NCBI RefSeq assembly: GCF_017812015.1
Contig: NZ_JADQTN010000001.1
Location: 1,156,501-1,220,500, forward strand
From: Pontixanthobacter sp. CEM42
GTDB taxonomy: Bacteria > Pseudomonadota > Alphaproteobacteria > Sphingomonadales > Sphingomonadaceae
Length of the DNA: 64,000 nucleotides
Direction of reading: 5' to 3'
Below are positions 37,857 through 47,754 of the stretch, piece by piece (the stretch's first letter is position 1; the number at the start of each line of letters is the position of its first letter). The translations under genes and the position numbers were made by a program. The notes under the pieces were generated by a model. It did not search any database and was not told the origin of the DNA. It worked only from the letters and a program-made list of their open reading frames with translations.

Positions 37857-38199
37857 GAGTTCCGTTCTTTCTAAAATCAATCGCAGCAGTTGCGACAAAA
37901 CTCGTAATGCCCCCTGCGACCAGTCCTCCAACGAATATATAGCCGAGGTAATTCGAGTAACCCTTGGGAAAGATAAAGGTCGCAATCGCAAACAAAGCGC
38001 CAGCGATTCCCACAGCCCAATAACTAACTCTGAAGTCGTCCTTGCTGGAAACCTTCCAAGCAAAGATGCTGATACCCACGGCTGCGCAGAAACCGGCTAC
38101 AAACATAACGTAAGGCGAATTCGATAGCGCTGCCAAACGCATCAATCCTAGCATCAACGCCAGAGCGACAACTTGAGAAAAGACTCCCTTCAACGTCAC
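37840..38199 (-). CDS. Small membrane protein inserted between korA and korB
   Basis: A 119-residue protein with about four hydrophobic segments (VVALALMLGLMRLA, VMFVAGFCAAVGISIFAW, YWAVGIAGALFAIATFIF and YIFVGGLVAGGITSFVATAAI) and a basic end. It starts at GTG 38199, overlapping the korA stop (GTGA), and its 3' end overlaps the korB start. That double overlap argues for a true, co-translated gene. I do not recognise the family. A role in docking the ferredoxin oxidoreductase to the membrane is possible but untested. Confidence 0.72.
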
Positions 38200-40115
38200 T
38201 GCTCCGAACTCGGCAGCTGCGTATCGTTCACTTCAACCTGCCCGCCTTCATTGTCAGGAATGCCATCGAAATATTTGTCGATGGCCTCTTCCATTTCGAC
38301 AATGCTGAATGGTTGTCCGCTGGTCTTTGTCAGCGGCTTCGCATCGACCAAGAACTGGTCGCGCAGCACGGTTTTGAACTGGCCGGTGTTCATTTCGGGC
38401 ACCAGCACATTGTCATAGCTGTTGAGTAGATCGCCGAGGTTCTTCGGCAGCGGCCAGATATGGCGGACATGGATATGGCTGACATCCATTCCTTTCGCGC
38501 GCGAATTGTCGACTGCGCGGCGGATCGGGCCGTAGGTTGATCCCCAACCGACCACGACCAGCTTACCGCCCGCTTCACCTGCGGCGATTTCCTGATCCGG
38601 CACTTCGACGTTCAGAACCTTGTTCACCCGCGCATCGGTCATCGCTTGGTGATTATCCGGCGCATAATCGATGTGACCGGTATCGACCGCCTTCTCGATC
38701 CCGCCGATGCGGTGCATCAGATCGGGCGTTCCGGGCTTGATCCAAGGGCGAGCACCTTTTGAATCGCGCTTGTAAGGCAGCAATTCTTCGCCGTTTTTCT
38801 CGGTCAGGAATTTGGCAGGGAACGGCTCGAAAGTATCCGGATCGGGCACTTTCCATGGCTCCGCCGCGTTGGCGATATAGCCATCAGTCAGTAGCATCAC
38901 GGGCGTCATATATTGGGTCGCAATACGGCAAGCCTCGATAGCGACTTCAAACGCATCGCCGGGGCTGCATGCGGACACGATCGGCATCGGCGCATCGCCA
39001 TTGCGGCCATACATTGCCTGATAAAGATCGCTTTGCTCGGTCTTCGTCGGCAGACCTGTCGAGGGGCCACCGCGTTGGCTGTTGACGATGACCAGTGGAA
39101 GCTCGGTCATAATCGCGAGGCCCATTGCCTCACCCTTCAGCGCAATGCCGGGACCAGACGAGGATGTGATGCCCAACTGCCCTGCATAGGACGCACCGAT
39201 TGCAGCACAAATTGCCGCAATCTCGTCTTCCGCTTGGAAAGTCGTGACACCGAATTCTTTAAGACGTGCAAGGTGATGCAAAATCGCCGAGGCAGGCGTG
39301 ATCGGATAGCCGCCGAAGAACATCGGCAGCTCGGCCAATTGCGCACCCGCCACCAAGCCGAGCGAAATGGCTTCCGCGCCGGTGATTGTGCGATACAGGC
39401 CCGGCTCAGCTTCAACCGGATCGATATGCAGTTTTTGCAACGGGCCGGACAGTTCAGCCGTTTCGCCATAAGCATGGCCGGCATTCAGCGCGGCAATGTT
39501 GGCGTCGGCAATCTCGGGCTTGTTCTTGAACTTGTTCTTGAGCCAGTCCTCAAGCGGGCCGCGCTCACGATCAAACATCCACAGCGCAAGGCCGAGAGTC
39601 CACATATTCTTACAGCGCAACGCATCCTTGTTGCCAAGGCCGAACGGCTTGACCGCCTCAACCGTCAGCGCCGAGATATCGAATGCCAGCACATCCCATT
39701 TCGCAAGGCTGTCATCTTCCAGCGGCGAAACATCATATTTCGCCTTGTCGAGGTTGCGCTTGGTAAACTCACCTGTGTCGATAATGATCAGACCGCCGGG
39801 CTTCAGCGCATCCAGATTGACTTTCAGGCCCGCCGGATTCATCGCCACCAGAACGTCAGGCGCATCGCCTGCTGTGTTGATTTCGCGGCTGCCAAAATTG
39901 ATCTGGAACGCGGACACGCCGAACAACGTGCCTTGAGGGGCGCGGATCTCGGCGGGGAAATCGGGGAATGTCGCCAGATCGTTACCTGCCAGCGCGGTCG
40001 ATAGTGTGAACTGGCCACCGGTTAGCTGCATCCCGTCACCAGAATCTCCGGCGAAACGGACTACGACTGAGTCTGGAGCGGTATCCTGGGGAGTGTCTTT
40101 GGCCTGCGTAGCCAT
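38196..40115 (-). CDS. korA: 2-oxoacid:ferredoxin oxidoreductase alpha subunit (fused gamma-alpha)
   Basis: A 639-residue subunit. The N-terminal gamma domain (about 1-190) shows VVRFAGDSGDGMQLTGGQF and a PDFPAEIRAPQGT segment. The alpha part follows with MFFGGYPITPASAILHHLA, FQAEDEIAAICAAIGASYAG and NSQRGGPSTGLPTKTEQSDL. Fusion of gamma and alpha domains is the usual form in actinobacterial and proteobacterial KorA. Start 40115 has AGAAGGAAATTTG before the ATG; the frame could extend eight codons further. It begins a three-gene operon with the membrane protein and korB. Confidence 0.95.
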   Translation of the reverse strand: MATQAKDTPQDTAPDSVVVRFAGDSGDGMQLTGGQFTLSTALAGNDLATFPDFPAEIRAPQGTLFGVSAFQINFGSREINTAGDAPDVLVAMNPAGLKVNLDALKPGGLIIIDTGEFTKRNLDKAKYDVSPLEDDSLAKWDVLAFDISALTVEAVKPFGLGNKDALRCKNMWTLGLALWMFDRERGPLEDWLKNKFKNKPEIADANIAALNAGHAYGETAELSGPLQKLHIDPVEAEPGLYRTITGAEAISLGLVAGAQLAELPMFFGGYPITPASAILHHLARLKEFGVTTFQAEDEIAAICAAIGASYAGQLGITSSSGPGIALKGEAMGLAIMTELPLVIVNSQRGGPSTGLPTKTEQSDLYQAMYGRNGDAPMPIVSACSPGDAFEVAIEACRIATQYMTPVMLLTDGYIANAAEPWKVPDPDTFEPFPAKFLTEKNGEELLPYKRDSKGARPWIKPGTPDLMHRIGGIEKAVDTGHIDYAPDNHQAMTDARVNKVLNVEVPDQEIAAGEAGGKLVVVGWGSTYGPIRRAVDNSRAKGMDVSHIHVRHIWPLPKNLGDLLNSYDNVLVPEMNTGQFKTVLRDQFLVDAKPLTKTSGQPFSIVEMEEAIDKYFDGIPDNEGGQVEVNDTQLPSSEQ

Positions 40116-40311
40116 CAAATTTCCTTCTCGTGCGCGCATGCAGCGCGCTCTGTAATCGTGACCTTTCAGTCTTGATGCGCCACCTAGGTGTCACACCCAT
40201 CTCTCGCAATGAAGTTTTTCTCCTAGATTGGCAAAAAGTCGAGTGGAAAAGCGCGGTGACATCGCTAGAGCGCGAACCAAGCTGCCGTTAATTGGATCAG
40301 GGGACGTTGAA

Positions 40312-40800
40312 ATGAGCGAATTGGGGTACCGCCCATGCGTGGGTGTGATGCTGGTCAACACCGACGGGAAAGTGTTCGTCGCCGAACGGCTCGATAGCCG
40401 TCATGGCACCGGCCACACCGCAGGATTCTGGCAGATGCCCCAAGGCGGCGTCGATGAGGGCGAGGATTTGCAGGAAGCCGCGTTGCGCGAGCTAGCCGAA
40501 GAAACCGGGGTCAGCGAAGACAAGGTCACAATCCTCGCGAGAGTCAGCGAGCCGATCCGCTATGACCTGCCCGAAGAATTGATCGGCAAGCTCTGGAAAG
40601 GCAAATATCGCGGGCAAGAACAGGTCTGGTACCTAGCCCGCTTCCAAGGTGAAGATGCCGATATCGATCTAGAAGCGCATGATCCACCTGAATTTGCGCA
40701 ATGGAAATGGTTGGAGCCTGAAGAGCTACCAGACGTGATTGTGCCGTTTAAAAAGCACGTTTATCGCTCTGTTTTAGAAGAGTTTCGTGAGCTGATCTAA
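40312..40800 (+). CDS. rppH: RNA pyrophosphohydrolase (Nudix)
   Basis: A 162-residue Nudix hydrolase that removes pyrophosphate from mRNA 5' ends and so starts decay. The Nudix box G-x5-E-x7-R-E-x2-E-E-x-G is intact in the segment beginning GGVDEGEDLQEAALREL. GYRPCVGVMLVN and the ending of about 160 residues match RppH of alphaproteobacteria. The ATG at 40312 follows GGGGACGTTGAA; a frame extending 28 codons upstream carries no homology I recognise. It is divergent from korA across a 196-base gap with a CACCTAGGTG palindrome. Confidence 0.95.
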   Translation: MSELGYRPCVGVMLVNTDGKVFVAERLDSRHGTGHTAGFWQMPQGGVDEGEDLQEAALRELAEETGVSEDKVTILARVSEPIRYDLPEELIGKLWKGKYRGQEQVWYLARFQGEDADIDLEAHDPPEFAQWKWLEPEELPDVIVPFKKHVYRSVLEEFRELI

Positions 40801-40801
40801 C

Positions 40802-41305
40802 TCAGTTCTGCGTAACCTGCGTATCGGGCATCACTGCCTCTGCGCGCAGTACTTGCGGTTGCGGGCCGCGGGCGATGGCCCTCGCCAATTCGCGTGTTTC
40901 GGGGCAGCGATCACCACATAGCTCTTCCAGCTTGGAAAGGTTCTTGCGGGCTTTCTCTACCGCGCCTTTCTCAACCAGAGCTTCACCCTCGCCTGAGATT
41001 GCGGCGACATTTCCCGGCTCGCGCGCTTGCGCTTCGCGGTAATAGGTAATGGCTTTGCCTTGCAAACCTTCGCGGCGTGCAGCCTCTGCCAGCGCGAGAA
41101 ATACAGGTGTGTAACCGGGATCAACCGCCAATGCGGCTTCGAAACTGTCGATGGCGCGTTGCGGTTGGCCGGCATCCAGTGCCGCCTTGCCTTCTGCGAT
41201 CAGCATCGCTGCGCGCGGATTGGGTTCTCGATCCTGTGCAACACCCATACTGGCCGTGATGGCCAAAACCAAAGAAAGGGCAGCAGCAGGCGGTCCAAAG
41301 CGCAT
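40802..41305 (-). CDS. Periplasmic TPR-repeat protein
   Basis: A 167-residue exported protein. The signal peptide PPAAALSLVLAITASMGVAQ ends before DREPN. Two or three tetratricopeptide-like repeats follow (RAAMLIAEGKAALDAGQPQRA, then PVFLALAEAARREGL), then a Lys/Arg-rich helix. The start at 41305 has a near-perfect AAGGAG six bases upstream, which fixes it against an 18-codon longer frame. The 3' end abuts convergent rppH (one-base gap). Function beyond protein-protein contact is unknown. Confidence 0.85.
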   Translation of the reverse strand: MRFGPPAAALSLVLAITASMGVAQDREPNPRAAMLIAEGKAALDAGQPQRAIDSFEAALAVDPGYTPVFLALAEAARREGLQGKAITYYREAQAREPGNVAAISGEGEALVEKGAVEKARKNLSKLEELCGDRCPETRELARAIARGPQPQVLRAEAVMPDTQVTQN

Positions 41306-41377
41306 TATTAACTCCTTGAGGGCAGCTTTCTGTGAAGGTGTCGAATCTGCCATGGCCACGGTAGTTAACAGCGATTG

Positions 41378-42559
41378 CTATGCGGGTGAAGTGACACGGC
41401 CGATGAAAAATCCGTCCGTGCCGTCGTGATACGGTGTGAGACGCCTTCCTTTTCCATGCTCCCGCCCGATCGGCCAGTCGAGTGGTTCGGCCTGCCAGCC
41501 CGGGTGAGAGGTTAGAAATGCGTCGATCCGGCTTAGCCCTTCCTCGTCCAGAAGCGAGCAGGTCACATAGATGATCCGGCCGCCAGGTTTGACCAACTGT
41601 GCCGCGATACCAAGCAGGCGCGATTGCAGATGTGCAAAGTCGGTCACCGCCGAACGGTCAAGCCGCCAACGTGCCTCCGGATTGCGCCGCCAAGTGCCCA
41701 CGCCGGAGCATGGAGCGTCAACCAGAACCGCATCGGCCTTGCCGCGACAATCGGCGAGGATTTCCAACTCTTTGCCCGGATCAAGCAGGATCGTTTCTAC
41801 CACGCCCGCACCGGCCCGTTCAGCGCGCGGCGGAAGATTACCGAGACGGCGCTTGTCGGTGTCTGCCGCAATAAGTGTGCCGCGATTTTCCATGGCCGCT
41901 GCGAGAGCAAGCGTCTTGCCTCCCGCACCGGCGCATAGATCAATCACCGTCTCGCTCGGCTTTGCATCGACCGCAGCGCAGGCCCACTGGCTTCCGTGAT
42001 CCTGTACTTCGATCTGGCCATCGCGATAGGCCTGCCATTGCTCTACCTGCGTGCCCGAGGGGTAGCGCAGCGCATTTGGCGCTAACAGTTCCTCGCCCGC
42101 TTCAGGCAATTCGAGTGTCTCACGGCTCGCCTTCAGCGTATTGATCCGGATATCGAGCGGCGCACGGTCGAGCAGCGCACCAGCTTCGGCACCAACAATA
42201 TCAGATGCGGCAAGCAGGCTGTTCACCACCGAATGCGCGATACCGCCTTTGGCGGGCACTTCCTTCGGACCAATCGCTGGCGGGCCGTAGTTGGAGCCGT
42301 CAAATAATGGCGCAATATCGGCATTGATCTCAGCTAGCCGCAACATTGCCGCACGGCCAGTGTCTGGAATTGGGCCACAGGCGCGGATCGCGCCGTAAAC
42401 AAGCTCGCGAATAGCGCGGCGATCTTTAGAACCAGCATAGCGGTTCCCGCGCGCCCACTCGGCGATAATCCGGTCGGCAGGAGCGCCTTTGATGCGGGCC
42501 TTGTCGATGATCGTATCAAGAATCTCGATTGAGGCTTGGACTCTGGCTGCAGGTGTCAT
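41378..42559 (-). CDS. RsmB/NOP-family rRNA (cytosine-C5)-methyltransferase
   Basis: A 393-residue class I methyltransferase. An N-terminal NusB-like helical region (about 1-130) precedes the catalytic domain. Motifs are VIDLCAGAGGKTLALAAAM (SAM), LVDAPCSGVGTWRRNPEARW (motif IV Cys) and YVTCSLLDEEG (motif VI catalytic Cys). Both cysteines are present, so activity is expected. E. coli RsmB modifies C967 of 16S rRNA; here the target is inferred only by family. The start overlaps the stop of the small upstream gene by four bases. Confidence 0.93.
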   Translation of the reverse strand: MTPAARVQASIEILDTIIDKARIKGAPADRIIAEWARGNRYAGSKDRRAIRELVYGAIRACGPIPDTGRAAMLRLAEINADIAPLFDGSNYGPPAIGPKEVPAKGGIAHSVVNSLLAASDIVGAEAGALLDRAPLDIRINTLKASRETLELPEAGEELLAPNALRYPSGTQVEQWQAYRDGQIEVQDHGSQWACAAVDAKPSETVIDLCAGAGGKTLALAAAMENRGTLIAADTDKRRLGNLPPRAERAGAGVVETILLDPGKELEILADCRGKADAVLVDAPCSGVGTWRRNPEARWRLDRSAVTDFAHLQSRLLGIAAQLVKPGGRIIYVTCSLLDEEGLSRIDAFLTSHPGWQAEPLDWPIGREHGKGRRLTPYHDGTDGFFIGRVTSPA

Positions 42560-42813
42560 TGACTGTCTTCCCGCATATCACGGAAAGCCTTCTCGAATTC
42601 GGATTGGTCCGGAATTGTCACGCATCGGAATTGATAACGAGCACCGCTCTTATCGGCGGCGGCCTCGGTCATTCGGTCCGCCATGGTTTTTCCGGCGGTC
42701 TCGCATTCCGTCATCGACATAAACACCACTTCAGGACGCTGAAGATCAATCTCCCCTGGTTTGTCAGGATGCCACCCAAGGATGAATAGCATTACGGGGA
42801 TGATTTCGATCAT
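42556..42813 (-). CDS. Small protein of unknown function
   Basis: An 85-residue protein with a short N-terminal hydrophobic stretch (IIPVMLFILGW), possibly an anchor, and a mixed charged remainder containing MTECETAGKTMADRM and YQFRCVTIP. The two cysteines could form a disulfide if it is exported. No family recognised. It overlaps the RsmB-type gene start by four bases and begins eight bases after the guaB stop, so it is probably part of the same transcript. Confidence 0.6.
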   Translation of the reverse strand: MIEIIPVMLFILGWHPDKPGEIDLQRPEVVFMSMTECETAGKTMADRMTEAAADKSGARYQFRCVTIPDQSEFEKAFRDMREDSQ

Positions 42814-42821
42814 CTGTGGTC

Positions 42822-44411
<1,590 letters not shown>

Positions 44412-44432
44412 CTAGCACCATTTATGTACCGC

Positions 44433-45923
44433 CTAGCCGCCCGGATGCGTGGATATATTCGCAAAATGGCGAACGAGCTCAAGGTGCAACAGCAAATCCT
44501 CGCTAGCTCCCCCCAGTTCAACATCATCGATCTCATCATTTGGACCGTGATAGCGGCCATTGGTGTAGCGCCGCATCAGGTTGGGATGCGCAAATGCGCT
44601 GGACACCATCAAGGTCGGCACATCGCTTTGCAGCAAGACCCAGCCATCTTGTCGTTTTACGAATTGCGCCGCGAAGTCGCTCGCTTCAACCGTGCGTCCC
44701 ATGCGGGTGATGATCGCGTTCACTTCAGTATCGAGTGGGGTCAGCCCCTCTCCCAATATCGCCACTTCATCACCGCGCGGCGCGAGGCCGATAGTGTCGA
44801 CGTTGAACGCAGCGACAATGGACTCGAGCGGCAATGGCGGGTCGCGAGTGAAAGCTCTCGCCCCTAGCAAGCCCCATTCCTCCGCCGTAGTGGCAACAAA
44901 ATAGACATCACGGTCAAGCGTGCGCCCCTTGTTCAAACGCTTCGCAAGCTCGGTCAGAAAAGCGAGGCCGCTGGCATTGTCAACCGCACCATTGCAAATG
45001 CCATCTCCACCTTCGCCCGCGCCCTCAACTTTGCCGCACATGCCGAAATGGTCCCAATGCGCCATCATCAGCACCGCACCGCTATCGGGAATTTTGCCGG
45101 GCAATTTGGCGACAAGATTGTGGGTTTGAACGACTGCCTCTGTCGACGTCGCCTCAAGTGTGGCCATAATATCGATATTCGCCGGCCGGAAATCGGACTG
45201 CTGCGACACTAGCTTGAGCGCGCCATATTGCGCCGCACCTATCAACGTTTCGGCTGCTTGCTCCGTGATCGCACCGTCCAGCATCGTGCCAGCCGCCTCG
45301 TCCGCAAGGCGATATGCTCCGTTCGCGCGAATCTGGCGGAGTTCATCGAAGCTCGCGGCATCAGGCATGATCGCCAGGACCGCCGCAGCGCCATTTTCAA
45401 GTAAGGCATCGCGCTGCACATTGCGTTGCGGGTGATCCCATTCCATCACAGCGACACGGCCCGCCAACTCCGATTGGTCGAGTGCAACGCCGAGCCTTCC
45501 AACATACAGCAGCGGCGCGCCCTCAACCAGCGAGCGTCTGCCAGAAGAGAATAGCGTTACCTGCTCTGCGGGAACGGCAATGTCTTCGCCGTAGCGGGTA
45601 AAGCGCGCTGCGCTGCTCTCCTGCGTCCACAAGGCCAGCTCAACCGGCGCAAACCAAGGGTTCGCTGGATCATTGGTGGCAGATTGCAATCCTGCTGCCT
45701 GCCATTCGCGCGCAAGATAGCTGAGCGTCTTGCGCTCGCCAGCGGTGCCGGGCCTACGCCCTTCAAACTCATCGCTTGCCAGTACAGCGATATGCGCGCG
45801 CATATCGGCTTCGATCACTTGTAGAGAATTGGGATCAGCAGAACGCGGACCATTCATAGGCGCGCAGCTAGCAGTGGCGCACAACGCCGCCGCTCCAGCC
45901 AATAGCCTAAGAAAAGCCCCCAT
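44433..45923 (-). CDS. M28 family zinc aminopeptidase, lipoprotein
   Basis: A 496-residue exported peptidase. A signal with lipobox-like ATASC (Cys20) suggests lipid attachment. The mature protein has an inserted PA domain (about 130-230) and the M28 catalytic domain with two-zinc ligands: His and Asp in MMAHWDHFG and GAVDNASG, Glu in ATTAEEWGLLGA, Asp in FNVDTIG and a late His in YHGPNDEI. It should remove N-terminal amino acids in the periplasm or at the outer membrane. It follows 3-hydroxybutyrate dehydrogenase by 14 bases. Confidence 0.93.
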   Translation of the reverse strand: MGAFLRLLAGAAALCATASCAPMNGPRSADPNSLQVIEADMRAHIAVLASDEFEGRRPGTAGERKTLSYLAREWQAAGLQSATNDPANPWFAPVELALWTQESSAARFTRYGEDIAVPAEQVTLFSSGRRSLVEGAPLLYVGRLGVALDQSELAGRVAVMEWDHPQRNVQRDALLENGAAAVLAIMPDAASFDELRQIRANGAYRLADEAAGTMLDGAITEQAAETLIGAAQYGALKLVSQQSDFRPANIDIMATLEATSTEAVVQTHNLVAKLPGKIPDSGAVLMMAHWDHFGMCGKVEGAGEGGDGICNGAVDNASGLAFLTELAKRLNKGRTLDRDVYFVATTAEEWGLLGARAFTRDPPLPLESIVAAFNVDTIGLAPRGDEVAILGEGLTPLDTEVNAIITRMGRTVEASDFAAQFVKRQDGWVLLQSDVPTLMVSSAFAHPNLMRRYTNGRYHGPNDEIDDVELGGASEDLLLHLELVRHFANISTHPGG

Positions 45924-45937
45924 TTTGCGCCCCGAAC

Positions 45938-46693
45938 TTATTCAGCGGTCCACCCGCCATCGATGCTCCAATTCGCACCAGTGACATTGCCCGCTTCTTC
46001 TTTGCAAAGGAACACTGCCAGCGCGCCAATTTCGGCAGGCTGAACAAACTTCTTGGTCGGAGTTTTGGCAAGCAGCACATCGTTGATGACTTCATCCCGA
46101 GTCATGTTGCGAGCCTTCATCGTGTCGGGGATTTGCCCTTCGATCAGCGGCGTCCAGACATAGCCCGGGCTGATGCAATTGGCAGTCACACCCGTTTGCG
46201 CCAACTCAAGTGCAATGGTCTTGGTGAAGCCATCGATCCCGTGTTTGGAGGCGTTATAAGCGCTCTTGAACGGCGAGGCAGTTTTGGAATGCGCGCTGGC
46301 CGTGTTGATAATCCGGCCCCAGCCCTTCTCCTTCATCGCGGGAACCGCAAGCCGCGTTGTGTGGAATGCTGCTGTCAAATTGAGCGCGATGATTGCGCTC
46401 CATTTATCGATCGGAAAATCCTCCACCGGAGAGACAAATTGCATTCCGGCATTGTTGATCAGAATATCGACTGCGCCCGCTTCGGCCATTAATTGCTCGC
46501 AGCCTTCCTGCGTCATCAGATCGGCACCGACATGCGTCGCGCCCAATTCTTCGCACAGTGCAGCAATCTCTGCCTCATCGCCGAAGCCATTGAGAACGAC
46601 CTGTGCTCCCTCCGCGCTTAGCGCCCGCGCAATGGCGAGCCCGATACCCGAGGTTGAGCCAGTGACGAGCGCGCGCTTGCCGGAAAGAGACAT
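45938..46693 (-). CDS. bdhA: 3-hydroxybutyrate dehydrogenase
   Basis: A 251-residue SDR enzyme interconverting 3-hydroxybutyrate and acetoacetate with NAD. The cofactor loop is ALVTGSTSGIGLAIA, NNAGMQFVSPVEDFP is the family-specific stretch, and the catalytic set is in INTASAHSKTAS and SAYNASKHG. PDTMKARNMTRDEVINDVLL is the substrate lid typical of BdhA. Start 46693 follows GGAG; a longer frame upstream is not supported. The enzyme fits poly-hydroxybutyrate or ketone-body use, though no PHB genes are in view. Confidence 0.93.
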   Translation of the reverse strand: MSLSGKRALVTGSTSGIGLAIARALSAEGAQVVLNGFGDEAEIAALCEELGATHVGADLMTQEGCEQLMAEAGAVDILINNAGMQFVSPVEDFPIDKWSAIIALNLTAAFHTTRLAVPAMKEKGWGRIINTASAHSKTASPFKSAYNASKHGIDGFTKTIALELAQTGVTANCISPGYVWTPLIEGQIPDTMKARNMTRDEVINDVLLAKTPTKKFVQPAEIGALAVFLCKEEAGNVTGANWSIDGGWTAE

Positions 46694-46809
46694 GGGGTAC
46701 TCCAAACGTGATTGATAATTAGGACCTTTGCGTAGCGCATCATTTGCGGGCATCGTTGCCATCGCGCAAGAATTATCGGCATCGCAGGACCGATTCGGAG
46801 GGAAAGAAT

Positions 46810-47679
46810 ATGCGTCTCAACCGGTTCAACACAAACAGCATCAATGTAGGGACAACCGGAGGTGGCGGACGTTTTCCCGGCGGCGGCGGCGGCAAAGTTG
46901 GCTGCGGCACAATTGTGATCGCGATCATTGCCGCATTGGTGTTTGGCGTCGATCCCATGCAGACTATCGGCATGATCGGCGGATCAGAGACAGGACAGCA
47001 GATAGAGCAGCAAGCTGGCGGGCAGACAGAGGAAGAAATCTGTACGTCGAACAAATACGCTCTGGAAACCTGCAACGCGCTCAGCTCCCTCAATGAAACA
47101 TGGGAACCAGTTTTCCGGTCGGCAGGCGTGCGCTTCCAGCAACCCATGCTGAAATTTGCGACAAGCGACCGCTTCAGAAGCGGGTGCGGTCAGGCGGCGA
47201 GCGGCATGGGGCCATTCTACTGCCCTGCCGACGAGGGCATTTACATCGACACCCGTTTTTACGACACGATGGAAAGGCAATTGGGCGCAGGCGGTGACTT
47301 CGCGCGTTATTACGTGGTGGCGCATGAATATGGCCATCATATCCAGAAATTAACCGGCGTCGCAGCGCAGATCCGCAGCCTGCAGCAGCAACGCCCCGGC
47401 GCTTCGAACCAATTGCAAGTTCTGATGGAGCTACAGGCGGATTGTTATGCTGGCGTTTGGGCTGGCAAAAACCGCAATCTGATTGAACCCGGCGACATGG
47501 AAGAAGGTCTTCGCGCCGCGGCTTCGATTGGCGATGACACGCTACAACGAAATGCTGGCCAGCGCGTCAATCCGGAAGGTTTCACGCACGGGACCAGCGC
47601 GCAGCGGATGCAGGCATTGAAGCTTGGGCTCGATTCTGCCGACGATACGCAATGCGACCGGATTGTGGAGCTACGCTAA
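46810..47679 (+). CDS. Neutral zinc metallopeptidase (YpfJ/KPN_02809 family)
   Basis: A 289-residue membrane-anchored peptidase. After a Gly-rich stretch (GGGGRFPGGGGGK) comes one membrane segment (GTIVIAIIAALVFGV), then a periplasmic domain with the zinc motif VAHEYGHHIQ (HExxH). ELQADCYAGVWA, the third-ligand motif, and RFYDTMERQLGAGGDFA are family landmarks. ATG 46810 follows GGAGGGAAAGAAT. It is divergent from bdhA across 116 bases. Substrate is unknown. Confidence 0.93.
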   Translation: MRLNRFNTNSINVGTTGGGGRFPGGGGGKVGCGTIVIAIIAALVFGVDPMQTIGMIGGSETGQQIEQQAGGQTEEEICTSNKYALETCNALSSLNETWEPVFRSAGVRFQQPMLKFATSDRFRSGCGQAASGMGPFYCPADEGIYIDTRFYDTMERQLGAGGDFARYYVVAHEYGHHIQKLTGVAAQIRSLQQQRPGASNQLQVLMELQADCYAGVWAGKNRNLIEPGDMEEGLRAAASIGDDTLQRNAGQRVNPEGFTHGTSAQRMQALKLGLDSADDTQCDRIVELR

Positions 47680-47689
47680 GCGAAGCGCG

Positions 47690-47727
47690 CAAACGAAAAG
47701 GCGGGGACAGTCGCACATCCCCGCCTT
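47690..47727 (-). terminator. Hairpin terminator between convergent genes
   Basis: A perfect 10-bp GC-rich stem (47698-47707 with 47718-47727) has a ten-base loop. On the minus strand it is followed by TTCGTTTG, so it should stop the leftward BlaR1-like transcript. On the plus strand the T run comes six bases later and is weaker. Confidence 0.8.
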
Positions 47728-47754
47728 CCTCGGTTTTAGGGTTGAAGCGCTAAA

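Noticed and set aside
38913-40004. A 363-codon plus-strand open frame
   Set aside because: It is antisense to korA and shows no recognisable protein features.
40181-40190. CACCTAGGTG palindrome between korA and rppH as an operator
   Set aside because: Ten-base palindromes occur by chance at this length and no second element supports it.
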